64,000 bases of DNA from Gordius sp. MW1. Its lineage: Eukaryota; Nematomorpha; Gordioida; Gordea; Gordiidae. Under the pieces are notes generated by a model. The model saw only the letters and a list, made by a program, of their open reading frames with translations. It did not search any database and was not told the DNA's origin. This document shows positions 50,907 through 61,619 of this stretch, piece after piece (the first letter of the stretch is position 1; each line of letters opens with the position of its first letter). The translations under genes and the position numbers were made by a program. The stretch covers positions 13,425,001-13,489,000 of the forward strand of contig OZ038530.1 of assembly GCA_964036665.1 (NCBI GenBank), given 5' to 3'.

Positions 50907-51777
50907 ATTGGGAGGCAGGGCCAGTAGTTTGATTACATAGATGACACATTAATAGAGAGTCAAACCAAGAAAATACATAACGAGCGGGTGCTCAAGGCAT
51001 TATATACTTACAAAAATGTGGCTCAGCGCCATACATAACGAAGTGCGTTTCTTGGGTTGAAAAGTGATATTTTTAAGCACTTGATCAGCGGTAAATCATG
51101 GACACTAAACAGAGAATAATGAAAAAAGTCAATAACTGGGGAAAAGAGACAAGCTGCTTTTAACGTTATTTCTCACTCACTAAGGTAGCTGTAGATGTAG
51201 ACGATGAGACCGTGGACGCATCATTATTTATACTTTTTATATATGATATTTATTAAGTCCTATTTTTATAAGGGCGCTATAAATTTTTTAAATATAGCCA
51301 ACCAAGTTATATTATAATTTCAACAAAATAACAAGCCTTACTTTGCATAAAAGATTTGTTAGGCATTTACCGAAGTGAGATAATTTCAATACCTTTTTAC
51401 CAAAGATATTTGACTCGATAATTGATAATAATGTCAACTATCGTTACAATGATTTCTTTTTTCTAGTGATCCCTGGGCCATATCACAAATTAAAAAGATG
51501 TAGCTTTCTTTCATTAAACAACCTAACTTGTGGCACTTTCCCGATCATTATTTAGTGCAATAAAATAAATGATTTTGGTGCAACCAAATTCCCTTCCTTC
51601 CCAATTTCTTTAGCACACCGAAAAGACCATTAAGAAAACTAACTTTCTTATATAATGGATACAACCTTTCTAAGTTTATTTGGGTAAAACTAGTTCTACA
51701 TGCGCATTCAAAGGCAGTTTGGAAATTTAGACAATATTTTTAAATGCGATTAATGTTATAAATAAAAAGCGCGTCGC

Positions 51778-53934
51778 CTATTTTTTGTGCATATCGTTTA
51801 TAATGTCTGGATTGAATTGTGAATTATAGTAGCGGTCGTTGTCGATATGATTTGTTTGCATAGAGGGTGGTAATATGCCTTCGGTTCTCAATAAATTTTC
51901 AGCCCTAGTTCTTTCGCGATTTTCCCTTTGAATCCTTTCCAACCTAAGTTTATCCAAATATACTTTGGAAACCTTTTTGGGGGGAATGCTATCTATTGAG
52001 GAGCTAGATGAACGTCTTTTTGACCTTTTTTTGATCTTGGAGGATTTTTTCTTCTCCTAAAATGATAAAAGTAGTTTAAACACTGTCTCTACCCCCTAAA
52101 ATATATATATGATAAAATTCTCACAGCATCGAAATGTAAAATTTTCAAGTTCAAACATTAAAAAAGTACAATTTTATACCGAATTTGTACTACTTTACTT
52201 ATTTAATTAAAAAGGAGAGCCGAATTTATGTTAAAAAAAATAAATCCTTAGGATCAACAATTTAAAATAAAAACTAATTGTAGTTTTAAGCAAATATTTT
52301 ATAGCGCTATATCCAATAAATGTTGTGCCTTTTAAACCTTGTAGCAATCTTCATTAGACTTTGCAGATTTTATTTTTTGGAGATATGAAAGAGTTTCATC
52401 AAAACTTGTAGATTGCTTTTGATTGTTCTTTGCTAAATTACCCATTGGTTTATCAAATTGCTTGGATAAAGCAAAATGTGTCTCCTTCTTTTTTTGAGTT
52501 GCGGCTGAAAAAATGTGATCAATTTCTTTGCTAGAAAATGAAAATAATATACTTAACTAGTTCCTTAACTTTTGGTATATAATATTATAGGAAAAAAGAT
52601 GAAACTTTTGTCAGAAATAATGCTTTAAATAATTGGTGTTGGTTACTCATTTTCAAACTAAATTCACACAATGTATAATAGAGAAATTGTTAGAACGTTA
52701 TGATTATTTAGCAAAGCTGAAACATTTTAAAGTTTTAATTTTAAATTAAAAAAAAGTATAAGCAAATTTAATACTGCTTTCATACAATTCCAAATGTTTA
52801 TTTATATATATTATTATAGGGATTATGACCCATTTTATAAAAAAAATTCAAAAGATCTTTAATTTTTTTTAAAATGAAAATAATAAAAAAAAACTAATTT
52901 GCAGAGATTATGACCTTAATTACTTTTAAATCTATATCATTTCTATTAACTATTCAAAAATTTCAATATCCACAGTTTAATTACTTTTTTCAATTTAATA
53001 GCCTTTATTATAGATTCAAATATTATATTATATTACATTAATGAAAAGACCTTAGTTAATATTTTACTAATTTAATTGATAAATATTAATACTTAGAAAA
53101 ACATTCAATTTTAAGATTTGTGTGATTTGAGGATGTCAATTTGTGCACTGCACATAGGTTTGTTACTAAGGTTTTTTAAAACTATTTAAAAAATGGGGTT
53201 TATAATTTCCTAATCTGATGCATCATTATGCATTATTCAATAATTATTACATATGATGATATCATTCTTTTTTCTAAAGTATATTTACTAACCACTTAAA
53301 AAATTGATAAGAAATCACTAAAATTATATACCATTCTCGTAAATTTTCTTCTTTACGTGAAATCTTGTCTGGCTTTTTGAGATACCATGGTGTATTTTCT
53401 ATATCCTAATATAAATTTATATAATGACAAAATTAAACTTTGGCCATCAACCACACTTTGCCCCAAATATGTCAAAATTCCCATCTTTTTCTCCCAATTT
53501 TCAATTTCTTTTTTTTTCTCTTGTTCCTTCTCTTCATTTACAAAGTTTTCTAATTTTTCCTAAAGAACAATACATATTAAAAGTAACACTTACTTATATA
53601 AAATATGTTACCCCTTTCTCAATATTTTCAAAAAAATTTATATGAGAACCATTCCAAGTATTCGAATTTTCTGCTGGTTTAAAAATTACTTCCGATGAGG
53701 ATGCTTCTCTAAGAGCCACTAATTTTGATTCAGTTTCCTAAATTAATTTGACATAACCAAAAATAACTATAAACATATTGAGCTCTCCTTTTTTGTAATT
53801 CAATTTCCTTTTCCAATGCTTGAGCCTCATCCTTTCTCACTCTTTCTATATTATGCTTTCTCCGAACGTGCCAACTATAACAAATATCAAATCAAAATGG
53901 AAAAAACGTACCTTTTCTTGGGCAATATATTCAT
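51778..53934 (-). CDS. LENG1: LENG1 homolog (leukocyte receptor cluster member 1 family; Cwc25-type N terminus)
   Basis: Seven exons with consistent phases: 53934-53912, 53874-53775, 53737-53612, 53559-53455, 53405-53357, 52504-52338 and 52056-51778, giving 282 residues; the human protein is about 264. The start MNILPKKSWHVR is the family's invariant N terminus and is split by a 37-bp intron after codon 7 plus two bases. Then come a charged helix (RVRKDEAQALEKEIELQKRR), HINFFENIEKG, a second charged helix leading to KMGILTYLGQS, WYL, a Lys/Ser-rich tract and the conserved YNSQFNP near the C terminus. No catalytic domain. Family members are nuclear and, through the shared Cwc25-like N terminus, linked to the spliceosome. 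The start codon lies only ~75 bp from the transposon pile at 54009. Confidence 0.93.
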
Positions 53935-54008
53935 GTTAATTTAGAATTTACAGATAATGGTGACTGCAATTCGGAACACCACCGCAATAATATTCCAATC
54001 CAATCATT

Positions 54009-54043
54009 GACTAATAAAACCATAGACTGCTGAACAGCTTATT
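54009..54043 (+). repeat. Outer inverted repeat, left copy (partner 61577-61615)
   Basis: GACTAATAAAACCATAGACT followed by 'gctgaacagctt'; its inverse complement with two differences lies at 61577-61615. The pair brackets the whole nested Ty3, short-LTR and MULE cluster. It may be the ends of an older small element that received the Ty3 insertion. Confidence 0.55.
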
Positions 54044-54054
54044 TATACTTTTAA

Positions 54055-56050
54055 ATTCCAGAGCAAAAGCAATAAAAACGTTTTTTAACTAAAACTTATG
54101 ACTCAGTATATTTCCAGCAATAAAACAGTTTTTTACCTAAAACTGAGTAAAAGGGGTGATAAAAAAAACGTTAAGTAAAATTATGAATAAGAGGAAGGGG
54201 GGAACACCAGGCCTAGGCTATGTATTCTCGATTCAGAGTGATAAATAACAAAACGTAAAACGCATTTCTTAAACGTTCCATTCCCGAGCGCAATCATCGC
54301 GTTCGTTAATTTGTGTGTTATTGTTTACAAATTTTTTAAATTCGCCATTTTTGCTTGTTCTAATCCATATGGTAACAACAACATTTTGTGGCAATATAAA
54401 GGTATGATAAATAGATATATTAACTATTTTCCTAGATAAATAATTTTGAATTTTTAATCTTTTCAAACAAGATTTGTTCATTAATTTAACATTTTGTGGC
54501 AATAAAAGGTATGATAAATAGGTATATTAACTATTTTCCTAGATAAATAATTTTGAATTATTTTCTTAGATCAGTTGCAAAAGAGGTGGGAAAAATACAT
54601 CAACCATTCAAAGGTTCAACATATTTGTCTCATTTACTAAAACATCAATCAATAGTTGATTCAAATACATCAACCATTCAAATGTTCAACATATTTGTCT
54701 CATTTAATAAAACATCAATAAATAGTTGATTAACCATTGTATTTAAGAATTTATAACATATATCTAATAGGTTTTTTTAATGAGGTTGGAAACCTTATTT
54801 GTTATCCGTGTAATACAATAAACCTTGTGTTGTTGCTTATATTATTGTTGTTAGTGTTTCAACATATTAATACTATTTGTGAGTCAGGGAGAGTTACAAT
54901 TATTAATTGCTATGCAATTTATATTGATAAGAATGACCATTTAAGTATTTTATCAAATTTATAATATGATTTTCATTAGAAATCATTAGTATAACAATTT
55001 ACAATTTTGCATACATATTCTGACAAATCCTTAAATATTAGTTTGTAAAAATCTGAATACAGTTATACATATTTCATTAAGAGTCACATAATATAAGTGC
55101 TGTTTTCTTATTTTAAGAGTTAATTGGTAGTATTAGAATTCCTGTATGTTCTAAAAGTGCAAAAGCTTTGTGCATATGGTTACCAACAATTTATTAATTC
55201 TATTTTCAAAACTTATTTTTTAAATGTTATAATCTAAAAGTTACTCAAGATAGTTACCAACAATCTTCTATTTCATTTTTTATAAAAGGCACATATAAAA
55301 ATGTCAAAAGCATTTTCAATATTTTTTACCTGATGTCATAACCTAAAAATTACTCAAGATAGTTACCAACAATCTTCTATTTCATTTTTTATAAAATGCA
55401 CGTATAAAAATGTCAAAAGCATTTTCAAATCTAATTTTTTATAACATGCTATCTTAAAAAATACAGTTTATTTAAATTTGAGCCAAATTCAGCAAACCTT
55501 TTAGGAAATTTATTGAATCTCTAAAAAAACAACACTCAAATATGTCAGCTGCAGTTTATTATTTTTAAACAATAAGAAACAATGGTAAATCAACTATTGA
55601 TTGATGTTTTAGTAAATAAGACAAATATGTTGAACATTTGAATGGTTGATGTATCTTTCCCACCTCTTTTGCAACTGATCTAAGAAAATAATTAAAAATT
55701 ATTTATCTAGGAAAATAGTTAATATATCAATTTATCATACCTTTTTATTGCCACAAAATGTTGAATAAATGAACAAATCTTGTTTGAAAAGATTAAAAAT
55801 TCAAAATTATTTATCTAGGAAAATAGTTAATATATCTATTTATCATACCTTTCTTTTCCCACAAAATGTTGTTGTTACCATATGAATTAGAACAAGCAAA
55901 AATGGCGAATTTAAAAAAATGTAAACAATAACACACAAATTAAAGAACGCGATGATTGCGCTCGGGAATGGAACGTTTAAGAAATGCGTTTTATGTTTTG
56001 TTATTTATCACTCTGAATCGAGAATACATAGCCTAGGCCGGAACACCACA
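54055..56050 (-). repeat. Short LTR of the outer Ty3-like element, low-coordinate copy, split by the MULE-like element
   Basis: LTR sequence occupies 54055-54209 and resumes at 56040-56050. It shares with 61247-61353, in direct orientation, 'ccagagcaaaagcaataaaa', 'gtaaaaggggtgataaaa', 'cgttaagtaaaattatgaat' and 'aagaggaagggg.gaacacca'. This copy has an internal partial duplication of ~45 bp. Read on the minus strand it begins TGTGGTGTTC. Confidence 0.6.
54210..56039. mobile_element. MULE-like foldback element with 9-bp target duplication GGAACACCA
   Basis: Element of 1830 bp with long terminal inverted repeats: left arm ~530 bp from GGCCTAGGCTATG, right arm ~460 bp ending CATAGCCTAGGCC. Flanked on both sides by GGAACACCA (54201-54209 and 56040-56048). 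Long inverted ends plus a 9-bp duplication indicate the Mutator-like superfamily. The uninterrupted target is visible at 61340-61350, in the other LTR copy. The arms contain an internal direct duplication ('atgataaatagatatattaac' type, twice in the left arm). The interior (54745-55580) has no transposase, only AT-rich sequence with another duplicated block ('tactcaagatagttaccaac', twice). Confidence 0.88.
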
Positions 56051-56476
56051 TATCCCCTTTAACGAGAAGTTAGATGAATGCGTCCCTCTCGCAAAGGCTA
56101 GGAGCGGGTTGTCGGTGCTAGATTGTTGTTATTCTTTTTCTTTTTGCGGCGCTTTCTTTCGTATGTCGTGTTTGTAAGAATATTTCGGATGTCGCGTTTG
56201 TTAGAATATTTCGGATGTCGCGTTTGATAGAATATTTCGTAAGTCGCGGGTTTTCTTCTTTCTTTTTCAGATGTCGCGCCTCTTTTTTTTTGGATTTTGG
56301 ATAATGAACGTGTATAAATGAGGCAATAATAATCGTTACAGAAGGGTAATACATATCTTAGAAATACATGATTCATCATAAACAAAATTAGAGTAAATCT
56401 ATGCGTATATGTGTATGTGTGTGTGTGGGAGGGGGGGGGACAAACAAACAAAAACAAATAAGCTAATCCCCGCCCT

Positions 56477-56963
56477 CTAACGAGAACTCGAAGCGGCTGC
56501 CCCATCGAGGTTCAGGACTTCTAAAGCCCCCTCAATCTGAACTGCCGGTTCTCCCACCTCACGGACCGGGACTATCGGCCTATTGAGCGCTTGGGGCTTA
56601 GGGGACATATCGGATGTGGTGCCTCCTCCTGCATTCCCAGCACTTCTTCCCACGAACCACAGTTGTCCCGGCCACCTGGCCGTCACGGCGAGTGACATCC
56701 CTCTGAGAGGCTGGCCCAGATTGTATAGACCCGGGTGCCCCAGTACCTGGAGGTGTAGACCTCGCAGCCGGTTGGCTGTTCCCGATTGGTCTCAACCTAG
56801 CCATCTCACGTTGTGGTGCAACAACGGGGTGTGTTAAATTGGCCACCCTTGCTCGCCTTGTCGGCTCGATCGCGAACGTAACTAACATGGGCCTTCGAGC
56901 ATGGACGGGTGCCGTCGGAACCACCTCCAGTCGTACATTGCTCCATGTTGTAGGGATAATCAT
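56477..56963 (-). pseudogene. GC-rich ORF with a zinc-knuckle-like motif, downstream of integrase
   Basis: A 121-codon minus-strand ORF starting MIIPTTWSNVRLEV right after 'ttctatattctgcaatag', which looks like a splice acceptor. It is Pro/Arg-rich and ends CWECRRRHHIRYVP: the C-x2-C-x4-H of a CCHC knuckle is present, but the last Cys position reads Pro. An overlapping frame continues to 56477. Gag knuckles normally precede pol; this one follows the integrase of the outer Ty3-like element. It may come from a further element or from rearrangement. Much richer in GC than its surroundings. Confidence 0.45.
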
Positions 56964-57206
56964 CTATTGCAGAATATAGAAAATAAGATTTAACATTTCA
57001 TATATAAAATTGTCTTTCAACTATTAAGCATTGTACAATTTAATCTGTGCCTCATGCCTAGTCTCAATCTTATTTGTTTCTGCGTTTTTAATCTTATTAA
57101 TCTTTGAGCCTATTTGCTCTACTATCTCGCCAGTACACACCTAGGTTCCTTCAAGTAGTTCCTATACCAAACCTTTTGAGCTTTAATCTAAGACTACTTG
57201 AACTAG

Positions 57207-59124
57207 TATAATAACCTAAGTTATTATTATAAAGACAATGTTTGTTTCTTACCTTACAATTACTTTACTCATAATTTATTTCATAGATAATTTATTTTCC
57301 CAATAAGAATCGGCGAGGAATATTATATGTTATGGATAATCTTAGAAACGAGAAAAAAACTACATCATATGTTATGTTGTGAACAAAAGATTATAATTGA
57401 CCAATGAAAACGCGCGTATGGATATCTACATCTACACGTGATGTATATCTACGCGTCTGGATATAGATCCGAGTTAAAATGCGTAAGAGCAATGGGGAAG
57501 AGATATAAGCAACTGTTATTCGTGTAGGACTACAACACCATACCCTTCACGATAACTTCCTCCGACCCGATTGTTGACTTCTAGACACGGTCATCGGATT
57601 TGAGTTGTTGACCGTTGTTCATTGTTCGGACGTACGAATCCATTTGTATTGAACGTCTCCAGGATCGTTTTTTCTGATTCGGCCTTCCGATTTGATTTCG
57701 TCGTTGGCCGTAAAAATTGAAACGCACCATACCCTTCAAGCTTGCTAGGGGGAGAGGGTTTTGTCAATGTATTCGAGCGTTGTTCGGGCGTTGTTGGGTT
57801 CGGGATAGGATACTTCACCCCAATTGTTTCTTTGATTTTCCCCCATACGAGCAAGACAGAAACATCTTCGTCACTCTAAGTCGTCCAGGCCGCTCCTCTA
57901 TAAGAGCCGCTAGCCTCTCGACCAAAGCGTACGATATCTCCGGTAAATTATAGGTGACGTCGCTATACCACATATCAGCTATCGGCGCCGACATAGGCAC
58001 CAGCGACATCACTAAGTGTAAAAAAACTGTCATCAGGCGTATCTCGCATAAATGCAACTCCGCCTACCATAATCACCTGGGAGCTATGAACTCCATAACG
58101 GTAACCTTGGACCTGACAACGATGGTATTAACTTCCCTTCGCACATGCGAGGTAATTAACTCCAACAAATTAATCAATCATGCGCACGGGCAATTTGCCC
58201 ACCCAGAAAACTCGACCTCATCAAACCTAATATAAAGGTGATAGGGCATAAAGCCAAAAAAACAGGTCATAACAGGCAATAAGCCTCCGAATTAATTAAA
58301 CACGTCCGTAGACGTCGCACCCGTAGGCGCCACACCCGAAAGTGTACCGACGATTAACGTCGAAAAACTAATTAATTCGCTTCTGGCTATACGTGCGCTC
58401 ATGCATATCCGAAACCTCGTTCTACACGTTAAATACCACCGCGTCATCTTGTCCACCAGCAGTACCGACAGAATTTTCCAGAACTGCAATAGCGTTCTAC
58501 AGCACCGGAATTATATACTCTCGGCACTCTATTTCGCACTGTCAGATACCAGCTGATCAATCAAGGACAATGACGGATAGCGATTGACGGTCACATGCGC
58601 GTCAATCATATTTAAAAAATATTAAATGAATTCCATGCGAAAAAAGCAAAACGAAAAAATTTGAAGGAATAAAACATGCATTATAAAAAATGATTACCTT
58701 CGCGCGATTCTATTGGGACTTAAGTACTAATTATAAAATTTCATTCTGGTCCTCGAATGAGGGCGTGGGTTCAGATCCCACTTCTGACACCACTATAATA
58801 ACCTAAGTTATTATTATAAAGACAATGTTTGTTTCTTACCTTACAATTACTTTACTCATAATTTATTTCATAGATAATTTATTTTCCCAATAAGAATCGG
58901 CGAGGAATATTATATGTTATGGATAATCTTAGAAACGAGAAAAAAACTACATCATATGTTATGTTGTGAACAAAAGATTATAATTGACCAATGAAAACGC
59001 GCGTATGGATATCTACATCTACACGTGATGTATATCTACGCGTCTGGATATAGATCCGAGTTAAAATGCGTAAGAGCAATGGGGAAGAGATATAAGCAAC
59101 TGTTATTCGTGTAGGACTACAACA
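57207..59124 (-). mobile_element. Short non-autonomous LTR retroelement (1.9 kb), recent, TSD ACTAG
   Basis: Two 331-bp LTRs (57207-57537 and 58794-59124) that look identical by eye, starting TGTTGTAGTCC on the minus strand. Flanked by ACTAG on both sides (57202-57206 and 59125-59129). On the minus strand a PBS begins one base after the 5' LTR (58792 downward). A purine-rich GTGAAGGGTATGG precedes the 3' LTR, and a second copy of that purine tract is at 57724. The 1.26-kb interior has only short broken ORFs (58489-58292, 58057-57815, 57854-57591) and no RT, RNase H or integrase, so it must have been mobilised in trans. It is inserted within the integrase C-terminal coding region of the older Ty3-like element. 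Confidence 0.92.
58744..58792 (+). promoter_or_regulatory. Extended primer-binding site: ~49-nt copy of a tRNA-Leu 3' half with CCA
   Basis: The plus strand (complement of the element's RNA) reads as a tRNA-Leu 3' half: TTCTGG (3' side of the anticodon stem), the long variable arm TCCTCGAATGAGG, T stem GTGGG/CCCAC with loop TTCAGAT, acceptor 3' strand and CCA. The usual 18-nt PBS is ATCCCACTTCTGACACCA. The sequence deviates from the consensus T loop (TTCGAAT) at the two bases just beyond those 18 nt. There is no 5' half, so it is not a tRNA gene. Confidence 0.85.
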
Positions 59125-59129
59125 ACTAG

Positions 59130-60880
59130 GTAGTTTTGGTTCGAGATATTGAAACAAGTCAGGCTGGTATCTCGACTTTCTGCTTAAAAATACCTAGCCT
59201 ACAGATGGACAATCAGGAAATCTTGGAGCCATGTTATGATATAATCTTAACATCCATCTACCTCCCTTCGTCTCTTTAGCTACTCTTAACCATTTTTTAA
59301 CTATTCCTACATACCTCTCCACCTGCCCATTTGAGCCAGGGTGATAAGGAGGCGTTAGTAAATGGTTAATCTTAAATTCTAAACAAAACTTTTTAAATTC
59401 TACGCTTACGAAAGTTTTCCCATTGAACCAATGTAGGTAGGTAACCCGTACGCGCCAAATAATTCTTTTAAAATATTTATTGTTACTCTACCTGACATGC
59501 TAAAAACATTTTTAAATTCCGTTCAACCGGAATATGCATCGACAATTAATATAAAACGTTTCTTGTCATACTCAAAAAAATCAACACGAATCCTCTCCCA
59601 CGGAGATTTGGGACGTGGCCATCTGGCCTTTTTATTTCTTCGCGGCATTGGTTCGTCAAGCTTACATAGCCCGCACTGCCTGACGAAGTTCTCGACGTCT
59701 TTGTTAATTTTAGGCCACCAGACATATTGTCTAGCTAGTCCCTTCATCTAAACCATCCCTGCATGACCTTGATGTAACACATTTAACACATCATGGCGAA
59801 GTTTACTAGGAACCACTAACCTTTCCTGTCTCTTAAGCACGTCATCTTCTAAATACCTTTCGTTTAAGACATGTTTAAAGGGTGATGGTATGTCAGTGTC
59901 ATCGTCTAAGCCAAGTAAAATATTTGTACCTTAATTGTATCAGGGTCTGCATTACTCTCGGTTATTATGTCATTTAAATCCAAAATTTTAATTATGTTTG
60001 TGACCTCTCCTCGGACAATCTCGCGAGATAAAGAATCGTTATCAGCTTCGAAGTCCTCCGCGCACAAACGCGATAATACATCAGCTAAATGATTGTCTTC
60101 ACCTTTGCAATATTTAAGAGTTAAGGTAAAATTTCCTAACATAACTAGCCAACGCTGTAATCTACCGGACATTAGTAGTTGGTCGTTAGCCTTTTCAAAT
60201 AAAGCAACCAGAGGTTTATGATCCGTGACTACAGTAAACGATTTACCGATTAAATCTTCTCTACATCGCTGTAATTCGTACATCATCGCTAGAGCATCTC
60301 GTTCAATAACAGAATATCGGACCTCTGTTTTGTTTAGTTTACGTGAAAAATACAAAATAGGGTGTTCAATATTATCCTCGACTTGACATAATACGCCGCC
60401 GATGCCTACATTCGACGCCTCGACTCTTAAAATTTGTTGCTTGTCGGGGTTGTAACACCTTAACACGGGTTTAGTTAGTAAAACATTCTTTAAATAATTA
60501 AAATTATCTGTATGAGTTTCGTCCCGTTTAAATAAAACATACTTTTTGGTCAATTCATATAATGGTCCAGCGAATTTCATATAATTATATTAATAAAGCG
60601 ACTATAATAATTCATTACGCCCAAAAAAGACGAAAGCTCCTTTTTATTAGTTGGTATTTTAATATCTTTAATTGCCATAACTTTGTCATACTTACGTTGA
60701 ATATTACCATCACTTAAAATATGACCTAAATATAGGATCTGCTCAGTTCCAAAAGCGCATTTTTTAGCCAAAATTTTTAATCCTTTTACTATTAATTAAA
60801 TCAAGATCTGTTTGATTTTTTTGTAGATTTTATTTTGCCTTTAGTATAAGATTGTTTCGCCGTCGGCTTTTGATAATTTT
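59130..60880 (-). pseudogene. Ty3/gypsy-type pol remnant: RT end, RNase H, integrase
   Basis: Minus strand: RT thumb at 60771-60577 (AFGTEQILYLGHILSDGN, LSSFLGVMNYYSRFI); RNase H at 60580-59906 (LRVEASNVGIGGVLCQ, YFSRKLNKTEVRYSVIERDA, VTDHKPLVALFE, NHLADVLSR); integrase zinc region and core at 59830-59523 (VLHQGHAGM, stop, MKGLARQYVWWPK, CGLCK, FFEYDKKRFILIVDAYSG); then a core tail at 59350-59270 (PYHPGSNGQVERYV). A frameshift separates RT from RNase H, and a TAG interrupts the integrase. The integrase C terminus (RNY..., TGEIVEQIG) continues beyond the inserted short LTR element at 57195-57050. Gag and most of the RT are missing. The first RNase H Asp is Glu. Inactive. Confidence 0.9.
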
Positions 60881-61246
60881 GTTTCCGAACCTTTCTCTTT
60901 CCTTAGATGGGGAAAATTGATACGATGTGTTCTATTTAATGAGGGTTTGGGTGGGTATATTCTGACACCACTTTTTTGTTTCAATTCGGATTCTTTATTG
61001 TCTATATCTATCAAATAATATTTCGTAATTTGGAACAGATAATATGATTTCGTAATTTGGAACAAATAATATGATTTCGTAATTTGAAAAGGAAACGAAA
61101 AGGATGAATGCCTTTTCTAAAAAAGGGATATATATATCACTATGGCTCGTCAAATTATTTAATTATGTTTTTTCTTTTAATTTAGTTTTTTTTATATGCG
61201 CGCTTAACTAGCGATTTTTTATTAACACGATTACTTGGCACATTTC

Positions 61247-61353
61247 CAGAGTAAAAGCAATAAAAACGTTTTTTCAACTAAAACTTCTGAGTAAAAAGGG
61301 GTAATAAAAAAACGTTAAGTAAAATTATGAATAAGAGGAAGGGGAGAACACCA
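61247..61353 (-). repeat. Short LTR of the outer Ty3-like element, high-coordinate copy
   Basis: Direct-repeat partner of 54055-54209 plus 56040-56050. Read on the minus strand it starts TGTGGTGTTCTCCCCTTCC. It shows the empty site for the MULE-like insertion (gagaacaccaca, uninterrupted). Only ~370 bp separate it from the pol remnant, so the 5' half of the element is deleted. Confidence 0.6.
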
Positions 61354-61576
61354 CAATAATAATCAAATTTTCTTAATTTTTTTTACAAATTTTCGTCTAA
61401 TCATTATATTTCTTTGCCTAACTTATATTTTTTTATTTAATAAAAGGTTTTGCTATGATTTATTAGCTTAATTTATCAATTAAAAAAAGTAAGTAAAATA
61501 GAACAATAAATTATGTTGAGTTCTATTGTTTTGCTACAATTTCCTTCAAAATAGCGCCTTCTATATTTGCTAAAAA

Positions 61577-61615
61577 ATTATCAGCTGTTCAGTAGTCTAT
61601 GGTCTTATTAGTCGT
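61577..61615 (-). repeat. Outer inverted repeat, right copy (partner 54009-54043)
   Basis: Plus strand 'cagctgttcagtagtctatg' then 'gtcttattagtc', the inverse complement of the left copy with two differences. Confidence 0.55.
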
Positions 61616-61619
61616 TTCA

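Larger units (their letters stand above)
47690..51180 (+). pseudogene. Very decayed Ty3-like retroelement relic split by a hAT
   Basis: Right of the hAT, the plus strand at 50937-51130 reads FDYIDDTLIESQTKKIHN, then RVLKALYTYKN and a downstream 'AFLG', matching the YxDD region and following helix of Ty3-type RT. Left of the hAT, KQSLLLMDSG at about 47850 resembles an aspartic protease active site with a mutated last position. The intervening 47900-48260 shows no clear domain. Stops and shifts are frequent. The assignment rests mainly on the YIDD segment. Confidence 0.45.

Noticed and set aside
58744..58792. Reading the tRNA-Leu 3' half as a tRNA gene
   Set aside because: The 5' half is absent and CCA is encoded. 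It abuts an LTR in the orientation of a primer-binding site.
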